Shown: in pieces, positions 62,247 to 64,000 of the stretch
Layout of the letters: every line of letters begins with the position of its first letter
Position numbering within the stretch: position 1 is the stretch's first letter
Assembly: GCA_027574665.1 (NCBI GenBank)
Contig: CM050652.1
Span: 3,142,589 to 3,206,588, forward strand
Source of the DNA: Rhynochetos jubatus
Lineage: Eukaryota; Chordata; Aves; Eurypygiformes; Rhynochetidae
Direction of reading: 5' to 3'
Length of the DNA: 64,000 nucleotides
Program-made: the position numbers and the translations under genes
The notes under the pieces: model-generated
What the model was told of the DNA's origin: nothing
Database searches by the model: none
The model's input: only the letters and a program-made list of their open reading frames with translations

Positions 62247-62637
62247 CCTGGAAAAGAGAAGGCTCCGGGGAGACCTAACAGCACCTTCCAGCACCTGAAG
62301 GGCCCACAAGGAATCTGAGGGGGGGACTTTTTACAAGGGCAGGGTGTGACAGGACAAGGGGTAATGGGTTTAATTTGAAAGCGGGGAGATTTAGTTTGGA
62401 CATCAGGAAAAGGTTCTTCCCGGAGAGAGTGGGGAGGCACTGGGACAGGTTGCCCAGAGAAGCTGTGGGTGCCCCATCCCTGGAAGTGTCCAAGGTCAGG
62501 CTGGATGAGGCTTGGAACAACCTGGTCTAGTGGAGGGTGTCCCTGCCCATGGCAGGGGGGTTGGAACTAGATGGTCTTTAAGGTCCCTGCCAACCCAAAC
62601 CATTCTGTGATTCTATGGTTCAATAGTTCTATGATTA
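62247..62637 (+). mobile_element. CR1 LINE 3' fragment, sense
   Basis: It begins at GGAAAAGAGAAGGCTCCGGG, passes through AGGACAAGGGGTAATGGGTT, and ends in CCAACCCAAACCATTCTGTG with three degenerate octamer repeats. Confidence 0.96.
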
Positions 62638-63691
62638 TAAACAACTAGTAGGTGAACCAGCACGTTCCTATATGGGCTACTCCATTTATGATTTGTCTTC
62701 GTCTTGGTAGCAGTATGTTGCCTGGAGCCACAGCCTTTACCTCAAATACCACCATGATGGGCTGCAGACAGAGGTGCAGCAGGTTTCTGAAAGGCACAAG
62801 GCTGAAGTGTTTGCAGTTGGTGCCATCAGCAGAGACATGTTCCCCATGCCCTCACCAGATCTTGTCAGGCTTAAAGAGGGGCAGTGAAATCACTGGTCCA
62901 ACCCAAAACAGTGGCCTTAAGTTTGTCGATGCTGCATTTTTGAAAGGCTTTTAATTCTCCTACTGCTGGACAAGCCAGTCCTAACAGTACATGCTAAAAT
63001 GCAATGTAGTACATTGCTAGAATGCAACGTAGCATGTGTTTACAGTTGATAATAATTAAGCAAACCAGAAAAAATAGCCTGTGCATCACAGGAAAGTGTC
63101 TGGGATTTTTTCTGTATCTGCAAGTCAGCTAATGTGTTTAGAGAAAATGAGTTTAATAGAAGCATCACCCTGTAGTAGATCTAATAATGAGCTAATGTGT
63201 CTGGAAAAGACAGGCATGCATTTAGAAAAGGAAACACTCTGGGTATTCAAGTCTGACCCAAAACTGTGCCTGATGTATTCAATTTTGAGTTGATCTAATG
63301 AAAGGTGGCAATTAGATCCATCCCGTTCTATTCTGTTAACATTTTATATGTAGAGACATGGATACAGAGGAGCAAGGAATGAGTTGGAACTGGTTGGTGG
63401 TCTCATCATTGAGATGGGAGCTGGGCCTACAGAGTCTGCATTTCCTTTGGTGTCCAGAACACTGCACTCTGTGCTGAAAACCTTAGTACTGTTTATGTGT
63501 AGTCACTCTAGGAAAAGATGACAATCAGGAGGTGAGAGATGAGATGGAAATGAGGCAACCTACATTTCCAGGGTGGGGTGACCACCCAGCAGTTCTGATC
63601 ATGTTCACAACTGTATCTTCTGTTAGAAGGGGAACCATGATTTAATTTCATTTTTTCTATTTCTTTCATTCATGTTCATAATGGCATTAGA
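62638..63691. other. Intron between two CR1 copies, nothing seen
   Basis: Unique sequence with no recognisable exon. AGCTAATGTGT and GCTAATGTGTCTGGA recur near 63127 and 63190. Confidence 0.45.
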
Positions 63692-63849
63692 GGTTGTGGA
63701 TGTCCCATCCCTGGAAACATTCAAGCTCAGGTTGGACGGGGCTCTGAACAACCTGATCTAGTTGAAGATGTCTCTGCTTATTTCAGCGGCTTGGACTAGA
63801 TGATCTTTAAAGGTCCCTTCCAACACAAACCATTCCATGACTCTATTAG
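63692..63849 (+). mobile_element. Diverged CR1 LINE 3' end, sense
   Basis: GGATGTCCCATCCCTGGAAA, GACTAGATGATCTTTAAAGG and CCATTCCATGACTCTATTA are recognisable but carry more differences than the other copies, including a changed TCTCTGCTTATTTCAGCGG block. This suggests an older insertion or a separate subfamily. Confidence 0.92.
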
Positions 63850-64000
63850 AACTTCCTCTTTTATCCATTTATTCGTCTTCCTCCCCGCATATTGCTCATA
63901 ACATTTTTGGAAGGAGTGAGGCAGAGTGAAGGCTTAGTGAGTTTCATGCACTCAGAGCTTTCCAGACTGCTGTTTTTGCCATCTGCATCCTGGACATGAG

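Larger units (their letters stand above)
22473..64000 (+). other. Large intron downstream of the plexin exon (partial)
   Basis: The next plexin exon should encode the residues that close the sema domain and enter the cysteine-rich PSI domain. It was not found in any frame, so this intron is at least 41.5 kb. It contains eleven CR1 fragments and the motif-level features listed below. An alternative terminal exon for a short receptor form could be hidden here, but I cannot point to one. Confidence 0.65.

Noticed and set aside
1..64000. CRISPR arrays, tRNA or rRNA genes, bacterial-type operons or other prokaryotic systems.
   Set aside because: No regularly spaced repeats, no cloverleaf-like sequences and no bacterial coding pattern were seen; repeat content and splice structure are those of a bird.

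Overview
This is eukaryotic, almost certainly avian, DNA. At least fourteen fragments of the CR1 (chicken repeat 1) LINE lie in both orientations. Several end in the octamer-like ATTCTRTG 3' repeats typical of bird CR1. There are no bacterial-style gene blocks, no operons and no long conserved reading frames. Two much older, degraded MIR-type (core-SINE) copies are also recognisable, as expected in an amniote genome.

One coding feature is well supported: a single 132-bp, phase 0/0 internal exon on the + strand at 22341-22472. It has a strong polypyrimidine/AG acceptor and a GTAAGA donor, and encodes 44 residues from the end of the semaphorin (sema) domain of a plexin-A receptor. The residue pattern fits PLXNA4 best. 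The rest of the window is therefore read as parts of two very large introns, at least 22.3 kb upstream and 41.5 kb downstream. No other plexin exon was recognised.

Layout: 1-22340 is intron with CR1 copies at 1551, 14470 and 15541, MIR copies at about 4126 and 9374, a GC-richer Z-DNA-prone segment near 11.4-12.1 kb, and non-coding clusters of homeodomain/POU/SOX-like motifs at 13.9-14.05 kb and 21.55-21.95 kb, the latter just upstream of the exon. From 22473 to 64000 is intron with eleven CR1 fragments. They include a 1-kb reverse-transcriptase piece 0.3 kb after the exon that has lost its catalytic FADD motif, and an unusual copy at 31431 that joins endonuclease-region sequence directly to the CR1 3' end. 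This intron also holds several short near-perfect palindromes (25.7, 42.1 and 56.5 kb), a DR4 nuclear-receptor-type site (36.4 kb), a tandemly duplicated splice-acceptor-like tract (36.6 kb) and a GGAT microsatellite (60.0 kb).

I found no convincing undescribed gene system. The items most worth checking are the plexin exon and its paralogue identity, the motif clusters near it, and the rearranged CR1. All regulatory calls come from motif reading alone and are tentative.
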